This document shows positions 26,312 through 34,084 of a DNA stretch of 64,000 bases, in pieces (the stretch's first letter is position 1; every line of letters starts with the position of its first letter). Below the pieces are notes generated by a model that had not been told where the DNA came from, did no database searches, and was given only the letters and a program-made list of their open reading frames with translations. Origin of the DNA: CBDFMR01 sp965249765 (GTDB lineage Bacteria; Bacteroidota; Bacteroidia; Chitinophagales; Saprospiraceae); assembly GCA_965249765.1 (NCBI GenBank), contig CBDFMR010000003.1:62001-126000 (forward strand), written 5' to 3'. Both the position numbers and the translations under genes were made by a program.

Positions 26312-27403
26312 TCAATACTTCTTTTTATCAAGATGCTCTATTCCACCATCAAGGCTGTATATGTTGTCATATTTTCCTAGCGACCTCAATACACGTATCG
26401 CTTTCATGCTGCGTTGCCCCGATCTGCAAATGATAACGACAGGCACGTCTGTCGGTATTTGATCTCTTCTATTTTCAATATTTGCTAATGGAATATTTTT
26501 CCCCATAAATGGCATGTCAAGAACCTCAGAAGGTTCCCGAACATCGATGATCATTGGACTCGAGTCTGAAAGTAATAACTGTGAAAAATCTTCCTCAGAT
26601 ATGGAAAGACCACGGCCACATTCTAAGCCACAAAAGGACTGATAATCTATCAATTGAAATTCTTGGCTAAGTAGAGGGTTGTCCTTATTACCTGTAAATT
26701 TTACTATTCTGGTCTCTGAAGATCTTGAGTCGAATAGCAACAATCGTCCAGACAGAATATCATCCCATCCTAAAATTATCTTGAAAACTTCATTGGCTTG
26801 AAACAGCCCGATGATACCGGGTAAGACTCCTAGGATTCCAGCATCACTGCAATTAGGTACTTGTCCTGGAAGAGGGGGTTTGGGAAATAGATCCCTATAA
26901 TTAGGTCCTAGATTCCCGTTCTCATCTTTGTAGTTTAAGACACATACCTGCCCTTCAAATTGGTGAACGGCACCATACACCAAAGGTCTACCGACAAGAA
27001 CACAAGCATCATTGACTAAATATCTTGTTGGAAAATTGTCTGAACCATCAACAACGATATCGTATTGACCAATAATTTCTAAGGCATTGGAAGAATCTAT
27101 TCTATGATTATATGCATGAATCGATACCTCTGGGTTTTGCGCCGAAAGCTTAGATTTAGCCATCTCTGCCTTTAGTTGACCAGTATCATCATCAGTGTAC
27201 AGTACCTGTCTATGAAGGTTACTCAGCTCTACCCTATCTCCATCCATAATCCCTATCTTACCTATACCTGAAGCAGTAAGGTAAGATAGCACAGGACAAC
27301 CCAGCCCGCCAGCACCTATTACGAGCACTGAAGACTCTTGAAGCTTCCTCTGACCTTCACTACCTAAGTCCGATAAGATAATCTGACGACTGTATCTGTT
27401 CAT
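26312..27403 (-). CDS. moeB: MoeB/ThiF-type adenylyltransferase with C-terminal rhodanese domain
   Basis: 363 residues from ATG 27403; the open frame extends 46 codons upstream but overlaps the moaC promoter and is not native. The E1-like domain has RYSRQIIL, GAGGLGCP (ATP), DGDRVELSNLHRQ and DGSDNFPTRYLVND. The rhodanese domain (about 265-363) holds IDVREPSE and the active-site loop CRSGQRS. It would adenylate the MoaD C-terminal glycine, and the rhodanese part could supply the sulfur as a thiocarboxylate. The classical MoeB CxxC zinc pairs are incomplete (CGLEC only). Divergent from moaC, sharing a 37-bp promoter gap. Confidence 0.9.
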   Translation of the reverse strand: MNRYSRQIILSDLGSEGQRKLQESSVLVIGAGGLGCPVLSYLTASGIGKIGIMDGDRVELSNLHRQVLYTDDDTGQLKAEMAKSKLSAQNPEVSIHAYNHRIDSSNALEIIGQYDIVVDGSDNFPTRYLVNDACVLVGRPLVYGAVHQFEGQVCVLNYKDENGNLGPNYRDLFPKPPLPGQVPNCSDAGILGVLPGIIGLFQANEVFKIILGWDDILSGRLLLFDSRSSETRIVKFTGNKDNPLLSQEFQLIDYQSFCGLECGRGLSISEEDFSQLLLSDSSPMIIDVREPSEVLDMPFMGKNIPLANIENRRDQIPTDVPVVIICRSGQRSMKAIRVLRSLGKYDNIYSLDGGIEHLDKKKY

Positions 27404-27440
27404 AATACCAAGGTCTAAATTATTACATTTATAATCAATT

Positions 27441-27923
27441 ATGAATAAGAAGTTTTCACACCTCACTAACTCTGGACAGCCATCCATGGTAGACATAGAA
27501 CAAAAGGCCGTCACCGCTCGTCTTGCTACCGCAAGAGCCATTGTCGTCGTCCCTGATGAAATAGTTGATATTTTTCAAAATGATGAAATCCACACCAAAA
27601 AAGGGCCTGTATTTCAGACTGCCATTCTTGCTGGTATAATGGGTGCTAAAAAGACAAGCGAGTTGATCCCTTTGTGTCATCCCTTGTTTTTAGATAATTG
27701 TACCGTTGAAATAGAGATATCTGATGATAACGAGATCATCATCGACTGCACCGCAAAAACAACATCAAAGACCGGTGTAGAAATGGAGGCCATGACCGGT
27801 GTCTCAATAGCGGCCCTCACGATCTATGATATGTGTAAGGGGTTTTCTCATGACATCATTATTAAAGACATAACACTGCTCAAAAAAAGTGGTGGCAAGA
27901 GAGATTTTGACAGAACATCGTAA
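27441..27923 (+). CDS. moaC: Cyclic pyranopterin monophosphate synthase
   Basis: A 160-residue MoaC acting after MoaA in the first step of molybdopterin synthesis. The protein starts KKFSHL and carries MVDI, KTSELIPLCHPL with the active-site histidine, TSKTGVEMEAMTGVSIAALT and DMCK, and ends with KSGGKRDF. Full length. The 3' end overlaps the next gene (mobA) by 35 bp in another frame, so the two are translationally coupled. Start ATG 27441 lies 37 bp from the divergent moeB start. Confidence 0.95.
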   Translation: MNKKFSHLTNSGQPSMVDIEQKAVTARLATARAIVVVPDEIVDIFQNDEIHTKKGPVFQTAILAGIMGAKKTSELIPLCHPLFLDNCTVEIEISDDNEIIIDCTAKTTSKTGVEMEAMTGVSIAALTIYDMCKGFSHDIIIKDITLLKKSGGKRDFDRTS

Positions 27924-29064
27924 ACATACAAAGTTAAAAAAACCAACCGGAGGGAGTTTTCATCGGTTGGAACTGGGCTTTTTAGGAGCCCCATGCAATG
28001 TGATCAAGGATCTGTGTGGCGCTTTGCAGAATGATTTTTCCTCCAGTTATTCACTGGCGTATGTAGATGCCGACCATCAACATGACGAGAATGATTCTCC
28101 TGACTTTGCGATCACTTATACCGATAAAATTTCTCATCACAGGATCGATATGCAAGGGCCAAGTCCTGGTACAATACGGCAAGCTTTCAATGCATGTGCT
28201 GCTGTTCTGGTGAACTCCAATCATTTTTTATCCTTGTCTCAAATCGTTATAATTGATCCTAATAAGAGGGAGTCATTGCTACGTAAGATTGATAGATTGA
28301 CAAATGTCGAGCTATTCATATTAAGCAATGAGAGCTCCGAGATATTTCCTTTTTTGAAAGACCACATTAAGAATCATAGAGATATTAAGACCATAGACAT
28401 TGATGATACAGCAAGCCTTTCCTCTTTTGTTAGAGAAAAAATAGAAGATAGTGTGCCTGTCTTGAATGGACTGGTATTGAGTGGAGGAAAAAGTCAACGA
28501 ATGGGCATCGATAAAGGTGCCATCGTATATAATCTAAAAGAACAAAGAGAGCATATGGCGGATTTAATTTCGCCTTTCTGTGAGGATGTATTAATGTCTA
28601 TTAGATCTGATCAATCTATAGAGTCAGAATATGGCATTATTCATGACACCGTAGAAGGATTGGGCCCTTATGGTGCTTTGCTCTCGGCATTTAGGTCTGA
28701 TCCAGATTCCGCCTTTCTGAGTGTACCTTGTGATGCACCTCTTATAGATCATAGCTTGATTGAAGAATTAATAGAGCACCGCAATCCACATAAATTTGCG
28801 ACTTGCTTTTATAATCCTGAGACACAATTCCCCGAGCCTCTTATCACCATATGGGAGCCAAGATCTTACCCTATATTATTGCAGTATCTATCGCTGGGGT
28901 ATTCTTGCCCCAGAAAAATCTTGATCAATAGTGATATCGAAATGATCCATACACTTTCTCCAGAAAAACTAGTAAATGCGAATACGCCAGAAGACATGAA
29001 AATAGTCAAAGTCCTAATCGCTAATAAAGAAGTGAAGGAGAAGGAGAATTCCAAGGGGTCATGA
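27889..29064 (+). CDS. mobA: MobA-type molybdenum cofactor guanylyltransferase with a MobB-like N-terminal domain lacking a P-loop
   Basis: 391 residues from GTG 27889. Residues 1-185 begin KHTKLKKPTGGSFHRLELGF and contain LGAPCN where MobB proteins have a GTP-binding P-loop, then YVDADHQ and VIIDPNKRESLLRK. Residues 190-385 are a MobA NTP-transferase: LVLSGGKSQRMGIDKG, DTVEGLGPYGALLSAF, VPCDAPLI and NTPEDM. The fusion is a known Bacteroidota architecture as I recall it. It would attach GMP to the cofactor, giving the bis-guanine form required by NarG. The stop codon lies inside a perfect palindrome. Confidence 0.82.
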   Translation: MVAREILTEHRKHTKLKKPTGGSFHRLELGFLGAPCNVIKDLCGALQNDFSSSYSLAYVDADHQHDENDSPDFAITYTDKISHHRIDMQGPSPGTIRQAFNACAAVLVNSNHFLSLSQIVIIDPNKRESLLRKIDRLTNVELFILSNESSEIFPFLKDHIKNHRDIKTIDIDDTASLSSFVREKIEDSVPVLNGLVLSGGKSQRMGIDKGAIVYNLKEQREHMADLISPFCEDVLMSIRSDQSIESEYGIIHDTVEGLGPYGALLSAFRSDPDSAFLSVPCDAPLIDHSLIEELIEHRNPHKFATCFYNPETQFPEPLITIWEPRSYPILLQYLSLGYSCPRKILINSDIEMIHTLSPEKLVNANTPEDMKIVKVLIANKEVKEKENSKGS

Positions 29065-29225
29065 CCCCTTGGAGGAAGAACAACTATCTGTAACTATCTT
29101 TCCTTTAAGGTACTGTTCACGCTCAGCAGGCAGAGGGAAGTAGAAGTATAGAGGAGAAAGTTCCAAGTGGTTATGACCCCTTGAAGTATATTGAAAGACC
29201 CGGGGAACCTTGTGACCCCTTGGAA
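29051..29225. repeat. Three palindrome-like repeats after mobA
   Basis: Unit 1 (29051-29072) is a perfect 22-bp palindrome whose half is CCAAGGGGTCA. The mobA stop TGA lies at its centre. Unit 2 (29161-29185) is TTCCAAGTGGTT followed by ATGACCCCTTGAA, a degraded form. Unit 3 (29202-29225) ends TGACCCCTTGGAA. The second halves are near-identical (TGACCCCTTG). The first may act as a terminator for both mobA and moeA, which converge here; the repetition itself is unexplained. Confidence 0.7.
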
Positions 29226-29234
29226 TATTTTATT

Positions 29235-30425
29235 CTATCTGTAACTGTAGATCGGATAGGCTGTTCCTTTGAGATAAAGGTTGCCTGTGGCTGGAAATTT
29301 CATGAAGGCGTCTCCAAGGGAAAGATTTACCATGTCCCCTGATCCATTTCCTTTTTGTGGATATGCCATCACCGTACCATCGTCACCATATGCGAGTTTT
29401 ACTTCCATGAAGTATGTCAGATCTTTGGCAAAGCTTATATCTTCTTGCAATATAGCCGATGGGTGTACAGGGGCACCTAAACCAAGACTCACATCCAGCC
29501 AATCTAAAAGGTAGACTTGTGTACACATAAAGGATGATACCGGATTCCCGGGAAAAGCAAAGACTGTACAAGCATCTTTTTGATGCCCAAACCAAAATGG
29601 CTTTCCAGGTCGTTGACATACCTTATGAAAAAGTTTTTCTACGCCTAATTCTTCCAGTGCCTCAGGGATAAAGTCGTACTTCCCTTTCGACACTCCTCCA
29701 CTCAAGACAATCAAGTCATATTCCTGAAGAACTTTCGAGAGCATCGGTATGATTTCATCATAATTATCTTGGAGATGCATTGTATCAACTTCGAGACCTT
29801 TGCTTTTGAGTGTGGCCTCTATTCTATATACATTGCTTTTTCTTATCTGATGAGCAAGAGGAATCAAGTCAATATCCACCAATTCGTTACCGGTAGAAAT
29901 GACCATTGTCTTGGGTAGTCGAGATACACTTACATCGCTCTTTCCAATAGATGACCCAATGCCTATCTCTGCCTGAGACAATTTTACACCACGAGAGACC
30001 AGCAAGTCACCATTCTTTCTGTCCTCTCCTTTATAATGAATGTTTTGCCCTTTATTAAAACTTGATTTTATAGTGGCTATGTCACCCTCAATTGATAAGT
30101 CTTCATATCTGATAACAGTATCAGTTCCCATCGGCAATATGGATCCTGTCATCACTTCAAGACAAGCCTTGTTACTCTGAATCCTTTTCTGTGGATCTCC
30201 GGCAGCAGCAATCCCCTCGATCGGAATCGATCTGTCGGACTCTGTTCCATCATAACTAATTGCGATGCCATCCATCGTTACACGATCATAAGGCGGTAGG
30301 TCGCGATCTGCAAACCATTCCTCATATAACACCCTGCCCGTTGCCTCTCGCAATGGAATGCTTTCGATTCCAAAATGTCTTGCTTGACTCAGAACCAACC
30401 TGTAGGCATCTTCAAATGAAATCAT
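29235..30425 (-). CDS. moeA: Molybdopterin molybdenumtransferase
   Basis: A 396-residue MoeA, inserting molybdate into molybdopterin. Visible motifs: LPPYDRVTMDGIAI at the N-terminus, EVMTGSILPMGTDTVIRYED, the MogA-like domain with VISTGNELVD, IVLSGGVSKGKYDF, QRPGKPFWFG and FAFPGNPVSSF, and the C-terminal beta domain with VMAYPQKGNGSGDMVNL. All signature loops are present. It overlaps moaA by 4 bp (ATGA-type), so moaA and moeA form a pair. No MogA/MoaB gene is visible in the window. Confidence 0.95.
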   Translation of the reverse strand: MISFEDAYRLVLSQARHFGIESIPLREATGRVLYEEWFADRDLPPYDRVTMDGIAISYDGTESDRSIPIEGIAAAGDPQKRIQSNKACLEVMTGSILPMGTDTVIRYEDLSIEGDIATIKSSFNKGQNIHYKGEDRKNGDLLVSRGVKLSQAEIGIGSSIGKSDVSVSRLPKTMVISTGNELVDIDLIPLAHQIRKSNVYRIEATLKSKGLEVDTMHLQDNYDEIIPMLSKVLQEYDLIVLSGGVSKGKYDFIPEALEELGVEKLFHKVCQRPGKPFWFGHQKDACTVFAFPGNPVSSFMCTQVYLLDWLDVSLGLGAPVHPSAILQEDISFAKDLTYFMEVKLAYGDDGTVMAYPQKGNGSGDMVNLSLGDAFMKFPATGNLYLKGTAYPIYSYR

Positions 30426-31411
30426 CCGCCTATTGTCGCCATTGATTCTGAAACACTGGGATTCAACATACGTCTCTTTTCTGCTTCAAATCCGTCCTTG
30501 GCTCTTTGAGAAATGGATTCATGCAGTATGTTCGTTATTTGCTCATCTGTTGCGCCTGCCCTTAAGAAATCACGTAGGTTGAATATTCCTTCGTCATACA
30601 AGCATGTTTTGAGCATTCCTTGAGGCGTGATCCTTATCCGATTACAAGAACTACAAAATGTCTTTGAGTAGGATGCAATTATACCGAAGTCTCCTTTGAA
30701 TCCATCAATAGAGTAATTTGTCGATGTTGAATTAGGACCACTCTTTTTAACTTTCACTCCTTTGTATTCAGCTAAAATATGATCAAGAATATCCTTATGT
30801 GACCAAAACCCATTTACCTCGTGTAAGCCTAGACCATTAAAAGGCATCTCTTCTAAGAAGCGAATGGATATGTCCCGATCTCTCGCCAGTTCCAGCATGG
30901 GGTAAATATCTTCTACATTCTTATCAGCCATGACCACCATGTTGATCTTTACATCAAAATGATGATCGATCATTAGCTGGAGATTCTCCAGTACCGTCGC
31001 GAGTTCATCTCTTCTGGTAATTTCATGAAATCTTTTCCGATCGAGACTATCAAGACTTAAGTTGATCGATGTGATCCCTAGTTCCGATAAGCTTTCGATT
31101 TTATCGCCAAGTAATGTTCCATTGCTTGTAATATGAATTTGATGAATATCAGGAATTGTGGACAACTCTGATAGAAGATACATGAAATTCTTACTTACAA
31201 AAGGCTCTCCGCCAGTGATGCGCAACTTACTTATTCCCTGACTTGAAAAAACTCTACACAATCGTATCATCTCTTCGTAGGTAAGCAGCATATTCCTAGG
31301 CATGTGATCTATACCACAATCTGGCATACAATACTGACATCTCAGATTACACCTGTCAGTGACAGCGAGTCTCAGATAATCTATCGGTCTTCCATGATTG
31401 TCGTATAACAC
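30422..31411 (-). CDS. moaA: GTP 3',8-cyclase
   Basis: A 329-residue radical SAM enzyme starting molybdopterin synthesis from GTP. The N-terminal cluster motif is CNLRCQYC, with TGGEPF for SAM binding and NLSLDSL following. The second cluster motif CSSCNRIRITPQGMLKTC binds GTP. The C-terminus ends in GG, as required for the arginine/glycine tail entering the active site (ATIGG). Full length. It is the first gene of the minus-strand moaA-moeA pair and shares a 136-bp divergent promoter region with the TauE-type gene. Confidence 0.96.
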   Translation of the reverse strand: MLYDNHGRPIDYLRLAVTDRCNLRCQYCMPDCGIDHMPRNMLLTYEEMIRLCRVFSSQGISKLRITGGEPFVSKNFMYLLSELSTIPDIHQIHITSNGTLLGDKIESLSELGITSINLSLDSLDRKRFHEITRRDELATVLENLQLMIDHHFDVKINMVVMADKNVEDIYPMLELARDRDISIRFLEEMPFNGLGLHEVNGFWSHKDILDHILAEYKGVKVKKSGPNSTSTNYSIDGFKGDFGIIASYSKTFCSSCNRIRITPQGMLKTCLYDEGIFNLRDFLRAGATDEQITNILHESISQRAKDGFEAEKRRMLNPSVSESMATIGG

Positions 31412-31547
31412 CTATTAAAGGTACGAGGAAAGAAGCTTAAAGCTCCATGGAATAAGAGATAATTTTATCCTTTATTTTAGCTATATTTCATCTTCTTAAT
31501 TTTTTTGCTGAGCAGAAAATTTGCAAAAAAAAATACACTCAGGAAGA

Positions 31548-32294
31548 ATGTCGGTTGAGCTGATCATATTGTTTTTTCTAATTGCTTTTGTCTATTCCTC
31601 AGTGGGGTTTGGAGGTGGTAGCAGTTACCTAGCATTGCTTGCCTTATTTGGCATTGATTTTCTCTCACTCCGCGCCATAGCACTTTTATGCAATATAACG
31701 GTGGTATCAGGAAGTGTGATCATCTACTGGCGACGGGGTCTTATACTGTGGAATAAAATATGGCCACTTATTATTATCTCAGTTCCAGCAGCATTTATAG
31801 GAGGGTATCTGAGAATATCTGAGCCCACTTTTTTTACTCTTCTCGGCTTTACGCTGATTGTCGCTGCTATAGCAATGTTTATCAAGAGCGATGAAAATCT
31901 AACGGAGCCGACTTCGGTGACTTCAGGAGTAAAAGCTGGAACCATAGGTGGTAGCATTGGTTTTCTTTCGGGAATTGTAGGCATAGGGGGTGGAATATTT
32001 CTTTCTCCCCTACTTCATCTCATGAAATGGGATCGCTCCATTGTCATTGCGTCGACAGCAAGCGTTTACATTTTATTTAATTCAATCGCAGGTTTAATGG
32101 GTCAAGCACATAACTTAGATATTTCGTCAATGGATATTTCTCTTATCGTTTCACTGATGATTGCGGTATTTGTAGGTGGTCAATTGGGAGTTAGGGTTGG
32201 TATTTTTAAATTCAGGGTGAGTAGCCTACGGAAAATAACTGCGATATTGATTTTTATTGTTGGAATAAGGGTACTCATTAAATACTTACTTTAA
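31548..32294 (+). CDS. TauE/SafE-family permease
   Basis: A 248-residue polytopic membrane protein from ATG 31548; an in-frame TTG nine codons earlier is poorer. It opens FFLIAFVYSSVGFGGGSSYLA and repeats the family motif in the second half as GFLSGIVGIGGGIFLSPLLH, the two half-repeats typical of TauE/SafE (DUF81). Seven to eight hydrophobic segments. Members export sulfite, sulfonates or other sulfur compounds. Placed between moaA and moaD, it may handle sulfur or an oxyanion for cofactor synthesis (inference). Followed 9 bp later by moaD. Confidence 0.85.
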   Translation: MSVELIILFFLIAFVYSSVGFGGGSSYLALLALFGIDFLSLRAIALLCNITVVSGSVIIYWRRGLILWNKIWPLIIISVPAAFIGGYLRISEPTFFTLLGFTLIVAAIAMFIKSDENLTEPTSVTSGVKAGTIGGSIGFLSGIVGIGGGIFLSPLLHLMKWDRSIVIASTASVYILFNSIAGLMGQAHNLDISSMDISLIVSLMIAVFVGGQLGVRVGIFKFRVSSLRKITAILIFIVGIRVLIKYLL

Positions 32295-32303
32295 TATTAC
32301 AGA

Positions 32304-32546
32304 ATGATTGTTAACATAATTGCCTACGGAATCGCAAAAGATATATTGGGAAGTAGAAAAATCGAATTCACTTTAACCAATGGTGATAGGGTCAAAGACT
32401 TAAAGAGTGAGCTGGTAAAATTGCATCCGAGATTTGCCGCACTGGTTTCGTTGGCAGTTGCTATAGATGAGGAATACCGTAGTGATGATTACTTATTAAT
32501 AGAAGGAAAAGAGGTTGTCATTATTCCCCCTGTATCTGGTGGATAA
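32304..32546 (+). CDS. moaD: Molybdopterin synthase small subunit
   Basis: An 80-residue ubiquitin-fold sulfur carrier ending VVIIPPVSGG; the Gly-Gly tail is adenylated by MoeB and thiocarboxylated. The beta-grasp pattern is visible (NIIAYGIAKDILGSRKIEF, VKDLKSELVKLHPRF). Size normal. It lies 9 bp after the TauE-type gene and 34 bp before moaE, in the usual moaD-moaE order. Confidence 0.93.
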   Translation: MIVNIIAYGIAKDILGSRKIEFTLTNGDRVKDLKSELVKLHPRFAALVSLAVAIDEEYRSDDYLLIEGKEVVIIPPVSGG

Positions 32547-32580
32547 GACAATTAGCCTCTATATACTTACGAGTTTTTTT

Positions 32581-33003
32581 ATGACTAAAAAAGAAATTAA
32601 GTTGCTCGACTCTGAATTATCAATCAAGCAGATTGAAGAATTTGTCAGCAATCCTGAGAGTGGCGGCATCTGTATTTTTGTAGGGACGGTGAGAAATAAC
32701 ACCCAGGGCAAGCGGGTCACACATCTAGAATTTGAAGCTTTTGCTCCGATGGCAATTAAAGAAATGGAGAAAATTGCTGATCACATGGCAGAGCAATGGC
32801 CAGCTAATAAAATTGCTATCCACCATCGTGCGGGTCATTTGGAAATTGGTGAAACAGCTGTTCTCATCGGCGTTTCATGTCCGCATAGAAAGGAGGCATT
32901 TGAAGCGTGTTCTTATGCCATTGACACTCTTAAACTTACCGTACCCATTTGGAAAAAAGAAGTATTTGAGGACGGTGAAATATGGGTCGGTTCTCATCCT
33001 TAG
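32581..33003 (+). CDS. moaE: Molybdopterin synthase catalytic subunit
   Basis: A 140-residue MoaE from ATG 32581; the frame is open 22 codons further up but overlaps moaD. Motifs: GGICIFVGTVRNNTQGK at the N-terminus, LEFEAFAPMA, IHHRAGHLEIGE, VSCPHRKEAFEACSYAID and the active-site Lys pair in PIWKKEVFEDGEIWV. It converts cyclic pyranopterin to molybdopterin with MoaD. Full length. It converges on the haemerythrin gene with only 12 bp between stop codons. Confidence 0.94.
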   Translation: MTKKEIKLLDSELSIKQIEEFVSNPESGGICIFVGTVRNNTQGKRVTHLEFEAFAPMAIKEMEKIADHMAEQWPANKIAIHHRAGHLEIGETAVLIGVSCPHRKEAFEACSYAIDTLKLTVPIWKKEVFEDGEIWVGSHP

Positions 33004-33015
33004 TATGGTACAAGC

Positions 33016-33675
33016 CTATTCTTGCACTTCCTTTAAAAATTTATCAAATTCTGCCTTTGTGATGTGTTGGTGGGCTTGAGCAAACACAATATGGTCTTCC
33101 CTGAATATGTGCAACTTCAATAATTCAATAAGCACCTTGCCTTGCTCTATCGCCATGTCGAGAACAATAAGTCTAGAATCAGGGTCAGGTAGTTTCATTG
33201 ATACACCGAAGAAATTAAATATAACAGCTGCCAATTGTAATGCCTTGACGTGGTCATCTTCCATCATGTCTACCGATGTGAGACCGTCACGTCCATTGCC
33301 ATGTTCTCCTTGAGTTTTTAGTCTTTCGTCCAGCAATGGGAATAAAGTCTTTTCTTCTTTTTGATTGTGACTAACGATGTTATTATCAAAGAAATCAAAA
33401 AAGTCACGAATGCCAGATAGAATCTCTTTGCTAAATCCGCTTTCTTGGATTGTCATCAATGTCGACTCAAACTTGTCAATTTTCTCAACACATGCTTTAT
33501 GCTCATCGCATAGTTGTTGAAGAAAAGGATGCATGTCCTCGTAAGGCACTTCTTCAATATTGGGAGGATCATAAGCTTCCGGTGGATTCATTGGTGAATA
33601 CTCGTCCATATCCGCATGCTTCTCAGCATTCCTTTTTAAAGGATCTATTTTATTTATGACTTTTAATTCGATCAT
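33016..33675 (-). CDS. Haemerythrin-domain protein
   Basis: 219 residues with no signal peptide. After a 50-residue Pro/Asp-rich head comes a four-helix bundle with candidate di-iron ligands: CDEHKACVEKID, NNIVSHNQKEEKTLFPLLDE, MMEDDHVKALQL and LLKLHIFREDHIVFAQAHQH. This H...H-xxx-E...H...D/H spacing fits bacterial haemerythrin-like proteins involved in nitric-oxide or oxygen sensing and detoxification. It is the last gene of the nar run, 59 bp after the AhpD-like gene. NO protection is the likely job, by context. Confidence 0.85.
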   Translation of the reverse strand: MIELKVINKIDPLKRNAEKHADMDEYSPMNPPEAYDPPNIEEVPYEDMHPFLQQLCDEHKACVEKIDKFESTLMTIQESGFSKEILSGIRDFFDFFDNNIVSHNQKEEKTLFPLLDERLKTQGEHGNGRDGLTSVDMMEDDHVKALQLAAVIFNFFGVSMKLPDPDSRLIVLDMAIEQGKVLIELLKLHIFREDHIVFAQAHQHITKAEFDKFLKEVQE

Positions 33676-33734
33676 TATCTACAGTTTTAAATATTTTGAT
33701 TTTCAAGATGAAATTGATTCAACCTTTGTCGGTA

Positions 33735-34064
33735 TCACTCATCAATTTTATAAATATCATCTACCCAAGAAAGCAAGGCCATCATTGACGGAAATCCGAT
33801 GGTAGGCAAGGCAAGAAAAGCAACATGCTTTATTTCATCTTCGCTCGCTCCTGCACTTATTGCTTTCCGTACATGAGAATGAAACGCTCCTTCCAGCATG
33901 GCGCCTCCCGAGATGGCCACTTTTATCAATGCTCGGGTTTTATCATCAAGGGGACCGCTCTTATGTACGGCACTTCCAAGATCAGAATAGGCCTTACCTA
34001 TTTCAGGATACTTCTCCATGAATCTTGTAAACCTCTTTGGTATCTTATCCTTAGGTGATGTCAT
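33735..34064 (-). CDS. AhpD/carboxymuconolactone decarboxylase-like protein without cysteine
   Basis: A 109-residue all-helical AhpD-like protein: AYSDLGSAVHKSGPLDDKTR, ALIKVAISGG, GAFHSHVRKAISAGASEDEI and FPSMMALLSW match the carboxymuconolactone decarboxylase family. The usual CxxC or C...H redox motif is absent: the protein has no cysteine, and the site reads LEGAFHSH, leaving two histidines. It is therefore unlikely to be a peroxidase reductase. It sits 20 bp after the second narK gene. Role unknown, but the family is often seen near nitrate and NO genes. Confidence 0.8.
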   Translation of the reverse strand: MTSPKDKIPKRFTRFMEKYPEIGKAYSDLGSAVHKSGPLDDKTRALIKVAISGGAMLEGAFHSHVRKAISAGASEDEIKHVAFLALPTIGFPSMMALLSWVDDIYKIDE

Positions 34065-34084
34065 ATCTTATTTTTTAACCAATA

